Positions 33,099-44,187 of a stretch of 64,000 bases of DNA are shown one piece after another; positions within the stretch are counted from its first letter, which is position 1; each line of letters opens with the position of its first letter. A model generated the notes under the pieces. It did not search any database. It had not been told where the DNA came from and saw nothing but the letters and a program-made list of their open reading frames with translations. Made by a program: the position numbers and the translations under genes. Source of the stretch: Phytophthora quininea (Eukaryota; Oomycota; Peronosporomycetes; Peronosporales; Peronosporaceae); contig JAAVTG010000359.1 of the NCBI GenBank assembly GCA_011947345.1, positions 290,218-354,217 on the forward strand. The letters run 5' to 3'.

Positions 33099-34772
33099 TT
33101 AAAATGCCCAGACGTACGCGTAGATATGAGGCGGCAGCTTGAGTGTCGGTGCGATGCTGTCCAATGAATCCGAGCGGTGCAGGTATACCACCTGATTGTA
33201 GAACCCTCCGCCTTCGCAATACCCCTTGACAATAGTAATTGGAATTTCAGTCCAAGTGATGGCCCCAACACGTAGAAAAACGTAGCACCGAGTCTTCCCC
33301 AAGACTGTGCAGTGTATGCTCACTCAGTGCTCGGTGTTTCGCTGCCGTCGCGAACACGCGGAATAAGCGTTTTGTCCAGGATGCGGGCGGCTGGTTCTCG
33401 TCCGTCACGTCAGACTGCACATAAAGCACGCTAAACTGCGGGCTGGTTGGGCTCAGTGCCGCCCGCTGCGTGTCGAGGGTTTCCAGAACGAAGAGCAACA
33501 CACGGTCGAGATCCACATCCTCCACGCGCAGTTTTCCAGCGAGATAGATTACCACGGGCATTCCGGCTAGATCGACGCCTCCACAATAGCAAATTTCGAG
33601 AGCCTTCAAGTCGGAGAAATCCTCCTGTCGCGCGCTTGAGGGCAGCCATGTAGTCCCAGTCGGCGGAGCTAGCAGTAGCCTTTTCAAGCCTTTTCTGCTC
33701 CTCGGCTGCAGCTTCCACTGCACGTCGTTGCCGTTCTGCTTGCATTAGCTGCAGCCGATCTAAGCGCTCGACGTCTGGATCGATCATCATCGCACAGAAA
33801 CCATTCATCCAACTCTCTGCTTCTTCGCTGTCTGTTCTTGAAACAGGCGTGCAGCTATGACTCGTGTTCTGTGGCGACAGGATTTCTTGACGGTTGTTGT
33901 CATCGCCCGCTGAAAACGCACTCCCGAGGTCAATGATCCGGATCATGCGCTCTGCAATGATAGGTTCGCCAAAGCTGTCTCCTGTCATGAAGCGAAAGTC
34001 GCAAGTCAGAGCAGTTTTAGGTGAGAGCTCAGTCAAAGGCGCACGAACCGATGTCTCTAGCCGCCAGCTCGCCGCGACTCACGCTGTTCGCTCATCGTGC
34101 GGGGAAAATAGAGCGGAAGCACTCTCTCGTACATGAACTCGTCCTGCAGCGAGTCCATGCAGAAAACGATCCGGTCAAAGTCGTTCGCGTAGTGCTCCAT
34201 GAAGCGCCGCACGGTTCTCACAGCCACATGAGCAGCCTCCTCCCTCGGATACATTTTCCGCTGCGTGTAAATGCATCCGATCGCCACCGATCGCAACCCG
34301 TTCTCCTTGGCGACCGAAAGCACGCTCCTGTAGCAAGAATGTAGTGCGTGCTCTGCGGCGTTGTGGTATTTGGGCAGATAGCGAGGCCCCACCGTGTGCA
34401 GGATAAACCTGGCCGGCAGTCGACAGCCTCTCGTAATCACCGCCTCCCCGTGCGGCACACGCCCACCGCGTCGCACTCGACCCGGATCTCTGGTCCCGCG
34501 GCGGCCAGCAGTTTCCCGCAGACGCCGTCACTGTCCTGCAGCGACTCGCACGTGGAGTTGACGACGGCGTCGACCCGCAGGCGCCAGAGCGGTCCGCGCC
34601 AGAGCGAGAGCTTGGTGTTGAGCGCGGGGTCCACGCTGAACGGGGCGTCGGTCGAATCAGGTACGCACAGCGGGTCGTCCACGACCGGCTGCTGCTGCTT
34701 GATCGGCGAAGCGGGTCCCCAGCTCGGGAGCTGCTCCCACGCGCACGCTGTCTCGCCGCCCTCGACGCCCAT
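33099..34772 (-). CDS. GDAP2: GDAP2-like protein: macro domain plus CRAL-TRIO domain
   Basis: From ATG at 34772 the N-terminal half is a macro domain: VDAVVNSTCESL, GPEIRVECDAVG, CRLPARFILHTVGPRY and RSVAIGCIYTQRKMYP. After a GT-AG intron (33982-34082) comes a coiled, charged linker and then a CRAL-TRIO-type lipid-binding region (LDRVLLFVLETLDTQ, VLYVQSDVTDENQ and a closing TLKLPPHIYAYVW). Macro plus CRAL-TRIO is the GDAP2 architecture; the macro domain of GDAP2 binds ADP-ribose-like ligands weakly or not at all. Breaks: one G near 34452, a CG dinucleotide in CGCGCG near 33630, and one more between 33255 and 33310. It is convergent with Nup43. About 525 aa after repair. Confidence 0.8.
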
Positions 34773-35506
34773 TTCCGCCCGCCTGGTGTGACGCCAAGAT
34801 CTTTGCCTGTAGGGCGACGAAACGTCGCGCCAGGATTCCTTTCAATCCTCGTCATCGCACGCAACGCTGTTGCTATGGGATGGCGAGCGAGCGTAAGAAG
34901 CACCGCCCAGCACCGACGTGAGCTCAGAGCACTCAGCTCACGACCAAAGACTTCGTAGCCCCCTCGGCCGCCGCGGGCAATTTCCTCGCCGTCGGACTTT
35001 CGTCATGGTTCGATTTTTTTTTGGTTCTACAGAACGTGTCTTGATTCTTGGGTGAGTGACGGTGGTTGACCCAAGTTACCGACGGCGTCGTTCTTGCCCG
35101 TCGGAGCGCGAGATATCGCTGGGATCGGCAACGCCGACGACATCGCCAGCACACCAGCCTCGTGCGCGGTGTGGGCTTGTACACGGCGGCCCCAGCGCAA
35201 GATCCCGGAAACCTGTCTCCGTCGCCATAACTAGCATACAGCATTTGTAGCGTGTGCAAACTGCCATACTTGACATACATTCGTCATGCCTAATCCCGCC
35301 CAAACGCATGTACTGCCAGGAATGCTTCAACGTCTGACGCTCGCGACGTGGGGTCGTGGCCTGCGCTGATTGGCGGTTCTGCGCCTTTTCCTGCGGAGAG
35401 TGAAGCTCAACCGCAAGAATCGCCGCTGTTTGTAGTCGCAGCCATCACCTCATTCTCCGATTGCCTCCCGCGGACGCACGCATCGTATCGTATAGCACAC
35501 AGACCC
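34773..35506. other. Divergent intergenic region
   Basis: About 730 bases between the GDAP2-like start (minus) and the CUE-like start (plus). No gene is supported. It contains the initiator at 35448. Confidence 0.4.
35448..35463 (+). promoter_or_regulatory. Oomycete-type initiator
   Basis: CCTCATTCTCCGATTG, about 45-60 bases ahead of the ATG at 35507, fits the YTCA-pyrimidine initiator. Confidence 0.5.
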
Positions 35507-36217
35507 ATGGCGACCCGCTACGCGCGCAAGAACAGCAGCCTGCGGGCGGCCAAGCGCTGGCTCGTGGACGAGCTGGAGGCCGTGGAGGCGCTGGCGGTCA
35601 CGAGGCGTCTGCGCCCTATCGACATGGCCGTCAGCCAGCACAAACTGCGCGCGCTGGGCGAGGTCTTCCCCGGCGTGGGGCTGGACGTCCGCCGGGACGT
35701 GCTGGTGGCCGCCAACTACCGCGAGGATGTGGCCGCCGCCATGCTGGGCGAGCTGGCGCAGCAGACGCCGGCGACGGCGCCCCACCGCGCTCACGACGCG
35801 TCCGAGCTGCTCTTCGTGGACCTGCACGCCGACGACGACGCCGCGTCGGACGTGGCCGACGAGGAGGACTGGAGCGAGGTGGCGGCCGCCAGCAGTGGCA
35901 GCGAGGCCTGGGTTGTCATCCAGGACGACTGGGAGGTCGTGGACAAGGACGGCGAGAAGGTGCGCACGTTCGCAGACGTGCTGCAGACGGCCGTGGTGTC
36001 TTCCCCAGTCGTGGAACAGCTCCGACCCAGCACAACTGCGGCGCGGCCTGCGCTGCTCTCCAGACTCTCCATCGTGGAGAGCTCACCCGTGCCGAGCAAG
36101 AGCGCCGCCGCTCTGACCAAGACAGAGAGCGACCCAGCGTTGCCGATGTACGAGCTGGAGCGCGGAGTAAAATCCTTTGGGGCTCGGAAGCGCCACTTTC
36201 TCAAGTACCGCCGGTAG
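35507..36217 (+). CDS. CUE/UBA-like ubiquitin-binding domain protein
   Basis: Single exon of 237 codons, unbroken. Residues about 45-90 (KLRALGEVFPGVGLD through YREDVAAAMLGEL) match the three-helix CUE pattern, with the conserved FP and a closing LL-like pair, so ubiquitin binding is likely. The rest is acidic (HADDDAASDVADEEDW) and has a repeated Trp-Val motif (WVVIQDDWEVVDKDGE), then a Ser/Pro-rich tail and a basic end (GARKRHFLKYRR). No catalytic domain. Possible role as an adaptor in ubiquitin or autophagy pathways (inference). The start follows a good initiator. Confidence 0.65.
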   Translation: MATRYARKNSSLRAAKRWLVDELEAVEALAVTRRLRPIDMAVSQHKLRALGEVFPGVGLDVRRDVLVAANYREDVAAAMLGELAQQTPATAPHRAHDASELLFVDLHADDDAASDVADEEDWSEVAAASSGSEAWVVIQDDWEVVDKDGEKVRTFADVLQTAVVSSPVVEQLRPSTTAARPALLSRLSIVESSPVPSKSAAALTKTESDPALPMYELERGVKSFGARKRHFLKYRR

Positions 36218-36248
36218 AGCAGAGGATCGTCCGGGCAGAGTTTTTGAC

Positions 36249-36267
36249 CACACACACACACACACAC
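36249..36267. repeat. (CA)n microsatellite
   Basis: Nine CA units just downstream of the CUE-like gene. Confidence 0.9.
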
Positions 36268-36726
36268 GCAACACGGATGAAGGTATGCGTCGACGGAGGG
36301 CGACGGACGGCAATCAGCCCTCGAGTATTTTTATTGTCACGTTGAGGAAGGGCGACGCCGCAGCACCATGAGAGGAAGAACGCCAGCCAACGGCCCTTCA
36401 CAACGGCAAGATTCACAGAGGCCATGCTGCTTTCCAACTAGTAAAAAAGCGAGTCAGTAGAATAATAAAAAAATAGCATTGTAATACACTCGAGCATGTG
36501 TCCGCTTCCAGGCTTCATTTGCCTGCGACGTGTGAGCGCTTGCAGGACGCTTGCAGCGCGATTGGGCGATTGTTCACAATCAAACGTCCCACTGTTTTCA
36601 GCGTTTTAAGTTAAGAATGCCCTCCATACAAAAGACAAGTTGTTACGACCAACCCACGATACACTCGCCGTAACCACTTTGAAAGCCGCATTTGGACCAC
36701 AAGGGGCGGCTCCATCAGCTCGGGCC
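36268..36726. other. Intergenic, no gene seen
   Basis: About 460 bases before the Sac1-like gene; AT-rich near 36450-36490 and otherwise featureless. Confidence 0.4.
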
Positions 36727-39076
36727 ATGTTCAAGGTGCACGTGGAGCGCGCGGAGCTGCTGCTGGAAGACTGCCGCGCCGGCGCCGGGCCAGGGCTGCT
36801 GCTGAGCGCCAGCGCGACGACGGGGGCGTGGATATCAAGCAGCTGGCCAGCGCCGTCGAGCCCAGCGAGGACGCGACGGCCGTGCCGATCCACGCGGTCT
36901 ACGGCGTGTACTCGCTGCTGAGCGGCCCGTACCTGGCCGTGGTCACGGACTCGCGCGTGGTGGGGTCGGGACCCAGCAGCGAGAAGATCTACTGCATCTT
37001 GGAGCTGGCGCTGCTGCCCGTGTCCGCGGCGGCGCACCAGAGCTTCTTCAAACACGCGTCCGCCCGCGAGAAGCAGGACGAGAAGGAGTACTGCCGCATG
37101 CTCTCGTCCGCGCTGGCCTCCAGGACCTTCTACTTCTCGTACGACCTGGACCTGACGCTCTCGGCGCAGAAGCGCGCGTCGGCCTCGGCCTCTTCGTCGG
37201 CCGCGCAACGCCAGTCCCCGCTCTACGCGCGCGCGAGGAAGACTTCTTCTGGAACAAGCCGGTGCTGGGCCCGTTCATCGAGATGGAGCTCAGCGACTGG
37301 ATCGTCCCTGTCATCTCGGGCTTCGTCAAGATCATTAAGAAGTGCGACGTGAACGGCCAGCGGTGCGATATCCTCTTCTTCACGAGGCGCAGCTGGAAGA
37401 GGGTCGGCACGCGCTTCAACGTGCGCGGCGTTGACAAGGATGGATGTGTCGCCAATTTTGCAGAGACCGAGATGCTGCTGGTCAAGCCGTCGCGCGCGGT
37501 GTGTTCATACGTGCAGGTACGTGGCAGCATCCCGTTGTACTGGGACCAAATGGTCACGCTCAAGTACATGCCGCGCACGCGGTACGCCTTCTCGGGCCAT
37601 GAAAGCGTCGTCGACTGGAACGAGTTGGCGTTCCGAGCGCACATGGACAACCTTATTCAGCGCTACGGCCACATTACGTGCGTGAATCTCATCGACAGAA
37701 CCGGAAAAAGCGCCACCGTGCGCGACCAGGCACAGTTGGGATCGGCATTCGGCAAATACGCCAAAAAGTACAACCAGCAGTCGCGTTCCGCGGACGGTAC
37801 TAGCTCTGTGAGTTCCGCGGCGGCCTCGCCCATGGCTGCCCCAGCGCAAGTTCACACCATGTCACCTCGCCAAAAAGTCACTCAATTTCACCTGTTGTGC
37901 CTCCCTTGAGTGCTAATGGGCTTAGCCACCCTAGCAGCAACGGGAGTGGGGTTCCAGCGCAGTATCTCCGACAAGCGCTTCAACAGCTAGTAGCGACAAG
38001 GGGTCTGGATCATCCGGTACTCCAACTCTGCAATCGTCATTGTCGCTTCCTCCTCGAGAGCAGCCGCCGCTCAACATTGCAGTACCATCGGCGCCCACCA
38101 CAATCTCGCAGCTTTTGCGGAGCCGGTCGCGTACGTCTGGTTTGACTTCCACCACGAGTGCCGCAAAATGGCGTGGCATAACTTGTCCAAGTTGATGACA
38201 GAAGTGGAGGAGCAGTTCACACAGTACGGGTGGTTCGAATGCGACGGCGAAGGCCGGCTGCTCCAACGTCAGCGCGGGGTTTTCCGTGTCAACTGCATGG
38301 ACAACTTAGATCGCACTAACGTCGTCATGAGTCTGTTTGCGCGTCGCACGGTGCTCATGGCGCTTCAACTGCAGTCAAAGAGCAGTGACAAGGCGAGTAA
38401 TGTGCTGGACTCTCCTTACGAGAGCTTCGAGGTAGTGTTCAAGAACGCCTGGGCGGACAACGCAGATTATGTCAGCAAGATGTACGCTGGAACAGGTGCA
38501 CTCAAGACGGACTTCACGCGCACTGGGCGACGCACACTCGCGGGCGCCCTGCAGGATGGTGTGAACTCGGTCACTCGCTACTACTTGAACAATTTTGCAG
38601 ACGGCATTCGCCAAGACGCATACGATCTGCTAGTGGGGAATTTCACGCCGGACAAGCGAGACGAGTCTCCATTTACTTTCCAGCAGCAGCACAGCCTGCT
38701 GAATATGCTGCTAGAGGCCACTTTTGCTACATGCGCGATTATCAGCATGTCTCTCAGCATTCGCCCGAACGTGCCGGTGGCTGCACGTGTGCGGGACGGC
38801 GTCGTGGCAGCATTTGCGCTCTTTGCTGTCACGGGATACCTCATCATCAAAAAGGCAAGCTCCGTTCCCTCGGGCGTCGATATGTCTGCAAGCCGGCCTT
38901 CTGCTCCAGCGGCTACATCCGCCGGAAAACCGTGTAGAAAGAGATTCTCGCTAACAGAATGGCACTGCAGCTTACAGAATTCTTCTCCATCGTGTATGTT
39001 GGGCGTGCAGTTGCTGACCTCGTGTCACGAACTCTGCCGAGTTCGAGCTCGGGTGATCCTTAATTGGCAAGTTTAG
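36727..39076 (+). CDS. SAC1: Sac1-type phosphoinositide phosphatase, 3' end altered by a gypsy insertion
   Basis: Lipid phosphatase that removes phosphates from phosphoinositides, anchored in ER/Golgi membranes. The SAC domain reads from YGVYSLLSGPYLAVVT through NKPVLGPFIEMELSDWIVP, RFNVRGVDKDGCVANFAETE, VRGSIPLYWDQ and YVWFDFHHECRKM to the catalytic CX5R motif VNCMDNLDRTN. Two C-terminal hydrophobic helices (ATFATCAIISMSLSI and VAAFALFAVTGYLII) fit Sac1. There are at least four breaks: near 36815, 37235, and two or more in a Ser/Pro-rich linker at 37875-38120. That linker inside the SAC domain is unusually long. The open frame runs into the LTR at 39023 and stops there at 39076, so the last 18 codons come from the transposon. 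Confidence 0.82.
39018..39022. repeat. Target-site duplication, left (CCTCG)
   Basis: The same five bases follow the other LTR at 44406-44410. Confidence 0.9.
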
Positions 39077-39240
39077 GAATGAATTGAGCGTGCAAACGTT
39101 AATGGAAGCTACCTACAGCCTACGTAGCCCTGTGGAGTGGCTGTTTGTGGGTGATCGCTGCATGAGAACATCGTGTGTGTCTCGAAGATGAATCAGACAG
39201 CAGCCAAAATAAGTAGTGGACTCCATGGCGTACTGTCACA
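39023..39240 (-). repeat. 3' LTR of the gypsy element
   Basis: 218 bp beginning TGTCACGAACTCTGCC and ending TACTGTCACA on the plus strand. A polypurine tract (AAAGGAGGGAG on the minus strand, at about 39241-39252) borders its inner side. Confidence 0.95.
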
Positions 39241-39249
39241 CTCCCTCCT

Positions 39250-40725
39250 TTAGGAAAGCGGCGTAGTGGTTGCTTGAGCCGCTTGAGAGCGTGTCCGAGG
39301 CCGTGATGAATTGGCGCGAGCATGGAATGCGTCGATAAGCCCGCGGACTTGGATGAGCGATTCAGCAGGTTCCAATGAGTCTTGGTTTGCACTGCCGTAC
39401 CAACAAATTAGATATTCGTTGGCACCACGACGAACTCGATGCTTGAGAATTTCCTTGACCTGTAACCCGAGACTTCCGTCGCGTGTAATCAAGGCTGGAA
39501 CGCGGTTGTCTCGAGTAGCTGAGTTGTCTGGCTTGTAGCGTCGTAGTCGAGATACGTGAAACTCGTCGTGGAGTTTGAGACCTGGTGGAAGACCAATCTT
39601 GTATGTGTCGGGGGTCGTTATCTTGAGAACAGGGTATGGTCCGATATACTTCGGGGCCAGTGACCGCTTCCCATCATTGCCGACGTGGTGAAGAGCCAGG
39701 TTTGAGGTGTCGAGCACCACTTGATCACCGACGCGAAACGATGTGGCCGGTCGGTTGCGATCATAGTAAAATTTCATCCTCTGTTGAGTTTGATCTAGAG
39801 CGTCTTGGCATTCGATCAGGATAGTTTGCTGCGTGTCCACGAATCGGGAGGCGGATCGAGGGCTGTCGCGAGGTGGAACCGATAAGTCACTCACGGAACG
39901 TGGTAAATACCCTAATTCGGCGACGAATGGAGCCATTCCAATGCTGTCGTGGGCGCGAGAATTGTATGCAAATTCGGCCAATGCAAGAAATTCGTTCCAA
40001 TCGGTCTGGTGTGGGTTCACGTAGGCGCGCAAGAAATCGCCAAGAAAACGGTTTGTGATTTCTGTCTGGCCGTCCGTTGAGGGTTTGAAGGCGCTGCTCG
40101 GTTTTAACTTGGTGTTTTGCAAGTCCAGCAATTTTGTCCAGAATTTAGAGGTAAACTTTGAGTCTCGATCACACACAATAGACACAGGAAGTCCATGAAG
40201 ACGTTGAAAGTTGTCCCGAAAAGCTTCGCTGTATCCTGCGCTGTAGCTGTTGATTTAGTCGCGACGAAGTGTGCACGCTTCGTAAGGCGATCCACTATCA
40301 CCATCACAGCATTGTGGTGATGCGGCTTCGTCTCCGGAAGTGACGTCACAAAGTCCATGGTAATGTGTTTCCATCGACCTTCTGGAACGTCTAAAGGATG
40401 CAGAAGTCCTTGAGATTTGCTTCGAGACGTCTTGGTCCGCATACACATTTCGCACGTAGTGCAGTATGATCGAATATCACGAGCCATTGATGGCCAATAA
40501 TACTTTTGCTGCATAAACTTCAAAGTCTTCGACGAGCCCGGGTGTCCTCGGACAACCGAATCGTGTTCTTCGAAAAGAATGCGGTCACGAAGTTCACGAT
40601 TGTCGGGAACACAAAGTCGCCAGTTTTGCGAAGGGTGTGAACGGAAGAACAGTAGCGAATCTTGCAGTTCATAATGGTCAATGTTCGCGTTCTTGGGTAG
40701 CTCACCAGCATGTGGGGCTGCTTTG
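39250..40725 (-). CDS. Integrase with chromodomain-like C-terminus (gypsy)
   Basis: The zinc-binding region has VRGHPGSSKTLKF and YCTTCEMCM; the DDE core shows HITMDFVTSLPET, then after a frame change near 40190 VCDRDSKFTSKFW and the Glu in TDGQTEITNRF. The GPY/F-like part (LAPKYIGPYPVLKI) and DEFHVSRLRRY follow. The end has LKHRVRRGANEYLICWYG and EPAESL, which fits a chromodomain, as in chromoviruses that target heterochromatin. The stop is at 39250, nine bases inside the 3' LTR border. Confidence 0.85.
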
Positions 40726-41321
40726 CTATTGCCTTTGGCTTGTAGTTGCTTGACGATGGGGCCGAAAAACATCACTCTGGCGTAGCTCTGAGCACCGTTC
40801 TTGTATATTGCGGGATGGTCCGCGATGCTGGCTTGCGTACAGGTGAGTTGAGACGCCATTGTTCTCATTATCGTCCCTGATATGTTTCAATAGTGCAGCG
40901 AGAGAAATTGCGGTCGTGTCCTGCCTCCAGCCAGGGTTTCGAGAGATGAAGTCGGCCACTATGTTGGAGTCTCCTTTGATCCATTTGAAGAGTGGTTGGT
41001 ACATTCCAAGCTCGTTGAGCCATCTTGCCAGCCGCTGAGAGCACGTCTTCTGCTGAAGGATGGTTTCAAGCGTACGATGGTCCGTGCTGATCATGAACGG
41101 CTTGTCAATCAGATACACATGCTATGTGCGCATTGCAAATAGAGCTGCGAGAAGCTCTTTTTCGCGAGTTGGGTACTTCAGTTCTGCTTCGCTGAGTTTT
41201 CTGCCGCCATAAGCAATGACTCTCTCGTCGCCTTTTTCGTCGAGTTGGTACAGGTAGCCACCGACGGCAAAGTCAGATGCATCCATTTTCACGCAAAACA
41301 TTCGGTCAAAATCGGGGTGAG
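40726..41321 (-). CDS. RNase H of the gypsy pol, with a TAG stop
   Basis: The three catalytic positions are visible: FCVKMDASDFAVGGYL (Asp), LKYPTREKELLA (Glu) and MISTDHRTLETIL (Asp). An in-frame TAG at 41119-41121 sits between the second and third, right before HVYLIDKPF. Here a Trp codon is usual (TGG to TAG would be one change), so this copy is probably non-functional unless the base is an error. Confidence 0.8.
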
Positions 41322-42384
41322 CTAGAACGGGAGGCTTAGAGAGTCTGCGCTTGAGTTCTTCAAAGCACTTTTCATGCAGATCACTGAACTGGAGCTGTTC
41401 GTTTCGAGTCTTCCCTTTGTCAACTCTGTGAGCGGAGCCGAATATTCTGCGAAGTCTGGACAGTACTTGAGCACATATACACATGTGCCGAGGAACGACT
41501 GTAGTTCACGCTTTGTGCGAGGCTTCGGCCAGTTCTGGATCACTCTCACCTTGTCGGGGTCCATCCGAATACCATGGATTCCGATGAAGTCGCCTAGACA
41601 AGGTATTTCCGAGGCGCAGAACGTACACTTCGACAGCTTGACATAGAGTTGCTCCTCCTTGCACCTCTCGAGAACCTTTTCGAGGGCAATAAGGTGGTCC
41701 TTTATATCGTCCGTTTCGGTGTAGACAAACAAATCATCGAAATAGGCCTTGCAGAAGCTGCTCTGATCGGCAAAAACTTTCTGGATCAGCCTATTGAACG
41801 CTGCAGGACTGCAGGAGAGGCCCATGGGGGTCACCAAATACTCGAATAATCCGCCAGGAGTCGAAAATGCGGTATACGGCACATCTTGTTTCCTCAAGCG
41901 CACCTGGAAGAATCCCCACAAAGGTCCATGGCTGAAAAACCTTACCTTTGCGCATTGAGTCGAAGATGTCTTCCTTTCGTGGGACTGGCGTCGCCGGTAG
42001 CCGAATCTTAGAGTTGATTCCTCTAAAGTCGTGCACTACTCGCCAGCCCACCGCCTTTTTAACGCAAAAGGTTGGTGCTGAGTAGGGTGATTTAGAACGC
42101 CGAATAATGCCAGCTCGAAGCATTTCTGCTGTCCACTCACGAATTGCGGCCTTCATTTCTTCGCTGAGCCGAAACTGTTTTCTCGCTACACGTTCGTCGT
42201 CCACAAGTTCGATTTCGGCTTTGATATCCTTGTTTTGCGTTGGGGGTACGGTAGGAAGCTGCGTTCGAAATACGACGTCTTTGTATTTCAGCAGGAGTTT
42301 TTCGGCAGGGTGTCCGCGAAGTGCATCCCAGTCTTGAGTTAATTGCCGGTCTGCTTTAGCGCTGTCTGGGTCATGCTGAATCAC
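41322..42384 (-). CDS. Reverse transcriptase of the gypsy pol
   Basis: RNA-directed DNA polymerase. Visible order: KQFRLSEEMKAAIREW, PYSAPTFCVKKA, GWRVVHDFRGIN, then after a frame change near 41920 FEYLVTPMGLSCSPAAFNRL and the catalytic AYFDDLFVYT (YxDD as Y-F-D-D), KCTFCASEI and a thumb/connection NWPKPRTKRELQSFLG. The order and motifs are those of Ty3/gypsy. The frame change near 41920 may be an assembly indel. Confidence 0.88.
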
Positions 42385-42422
42385 GAAGCAGAATTCGTTG
42401 TCTTCTTCTCGCAGTAGTTTCT

Positions 42423-43078
42423 TCAGTTTTTTGCTGCTACAACACGAGTGGATCCTTGTGCACTGTCAAAATCATGATGCATGTAAAAGTACTGGAGAGC
42501 ATCGTCCTCGCGAGTACTGCGACCATTTTTGAGGCGTTGGCGGCCGACTTTACGAGCTGGAGTTTGTCGTAAGCACTGTCGGAAGAAAACTGTGGGCGAC
42601 TGGGTATCACTGCGTGATGATATTGTCCGGTTCGTCCAGTCGATATCCGGGTTCACTTGCTCAAGCCATGGCCATCCGAGTAGCATGTCCTTGCCCTCGG
42701 GAATGGGCATGACATACATCGGCGACTTGTACTCGGGAAAGCCTCCGATATTAACGGTAAGAACAGCTTCCTTGCGCGGAATTTGGATGCGTTGATTGTT
42801 TCCAATTTTCACTGATAGAGGTTCTGGGCATTGTTTCACTTCAATGTCCAGCTTTTGCGCCAGCTTTGGTGAGATGGCGTTGAATGACGACCCGCTGTCC
42901 ACAAAACACTTAGCAACGTGGTTGGAAATTCGTGCGTTCTGGGTCAAATAGCAGTATAGTTTATCTGAATGAAACGCTAGGCGTTTTGACCTGCTGCTAG
43001 CGGCTTCATCAGACTATGGCGGTGCAGAAAGCTTACTGCCAGAGCTTCCTGACCTTGTTGACTCGGTAGGTTGCCACC
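42423..43078 (-). CDS. Aspartic protease region of the gypsy pol
   Basis: In the -1 frame to gag. The retropepsin active site is CFVDSGSSFNAIS (Asp-Ser-Gly), followed by a second conserved segment, MYVMPIPEGKDMLLGWPWL. One TAG interrupts the frame between gag and protease at about 43014. The frame ends at 42423 where the reverse transcriptase continues one base off. Confidence 0.8.
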
Positions 43079-44161
43079 CTACCGAGCTGAGCCGTTTTTT
43101 GACGACCCAGATTCTGCAGCAGCGGCAATGTCGCGTACCTTCGTACGGCACTCGTCCTCCGTGTGGTTTTTCCTCTTGCAGTAGTTGCACTGCTTGATCG
43201 GGTTGTCCTTGGAGGCGATCTTCTTTGATTTGTTGTTGCCTTGGCTGCTGTTGTTGGCTTTGGCGTTCTGGATCGCAGGCTCCTTTGCCGGAGGTCGCGT
43301 ACTAGCGGGCTTAGCGTCCTCAAAACGTTGAGCCATTTCGATGGCTTGCGCTAGAGTGTCAGGCACATTTCGCGAGATGTACGCTGCCGTGTCCGCATGC
43401 AGATTTTGCTGAAAGAACCAGCGCTTGACGACTTCAGGCAGTTTCGTGTCCACTTGCGAGAGCAAGTGCAGGAAGCGAGATGTGTATTCCTGCTGGGACT
43501 TTGTAGCCTTCAACTCGTACATTTTGGTCAGCGTCTTGAACTTAAAATCCTTATCGCGGAAGCGCGCCCGAATACGCTCCTTGAAGACACTCCATGTAAG
43601 CGGACTGGCCCCAAGCGATATCTTCACATCACGATACCATGCTTGGGCGTCCGTGCCGAGGTTGGCAAAGACCATGTCCGAGAAGTTTGACGAAAAGTCG
43701 TGCATCTCAGTACGGAACTCGGAGTAATACTGCTCTGTGGAGAAAATCCAAAGTTCTAAGTCGTCCTGATCGCTGCCATCAAAGCGTGGTGGATCGGATT
43801 TCTTTCGAGATGGTCTTGGACGTGTTTGAGCCTGCAAAATCTGCTGCTGGATCTGCGTCGTCTGAGCCAGGAGTTGTGTCATCTGCGTCGCTTGTTGTTG
43901 CGAGGTTTGCAGCGTGTGTTGCAGCAGCTGCGCCAACATGTCAGGCGTTAAAGAGGCCTGCGCGGAAGATGACGTTGCCGACGAGCCTTGTGCAGTAGCG
44001 TCTTGAGCTGAGGTACCTTGTTCACCTTGCCCAGTTGCTGTAGCTGGTGGGGGAGGAGTGCAGCCGTCCGGGCGTACATCCCATCGCGTCCCTTACGGAT
44101 TCACACGGGGATGCTGCTGGGGGCGATCGTCTCGCGCGCCTGAATCCGTTGCTGGTGGCAT
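43079..44161 (-). CDS. gag of the gypsy element
   Basis: Capsid/nucleocapsid precursor. The first ATG is at 44161, 26 bases from the LTR, but a TAA interrupts the frame after 22 codons (about 44095), so either translation starts later or this copy is damaged. The capsid-like part has a Gln-rich stretch (LLQHTLQTSQQQATQ) and LELWIFSTEQYYSEF; the nucleocapsid has one zinc knuckle, CNYCKRKNHTEDEC. The frame ends at 43079. Just before the stop is the heptamer A-AAA-AAC in frame (43094-43100), and the protease lies in the -1 frame. Confidence 0.85.
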
Positions 44162-44187
44162 CGCTCGCTTACTAATAGTTAATTAAC

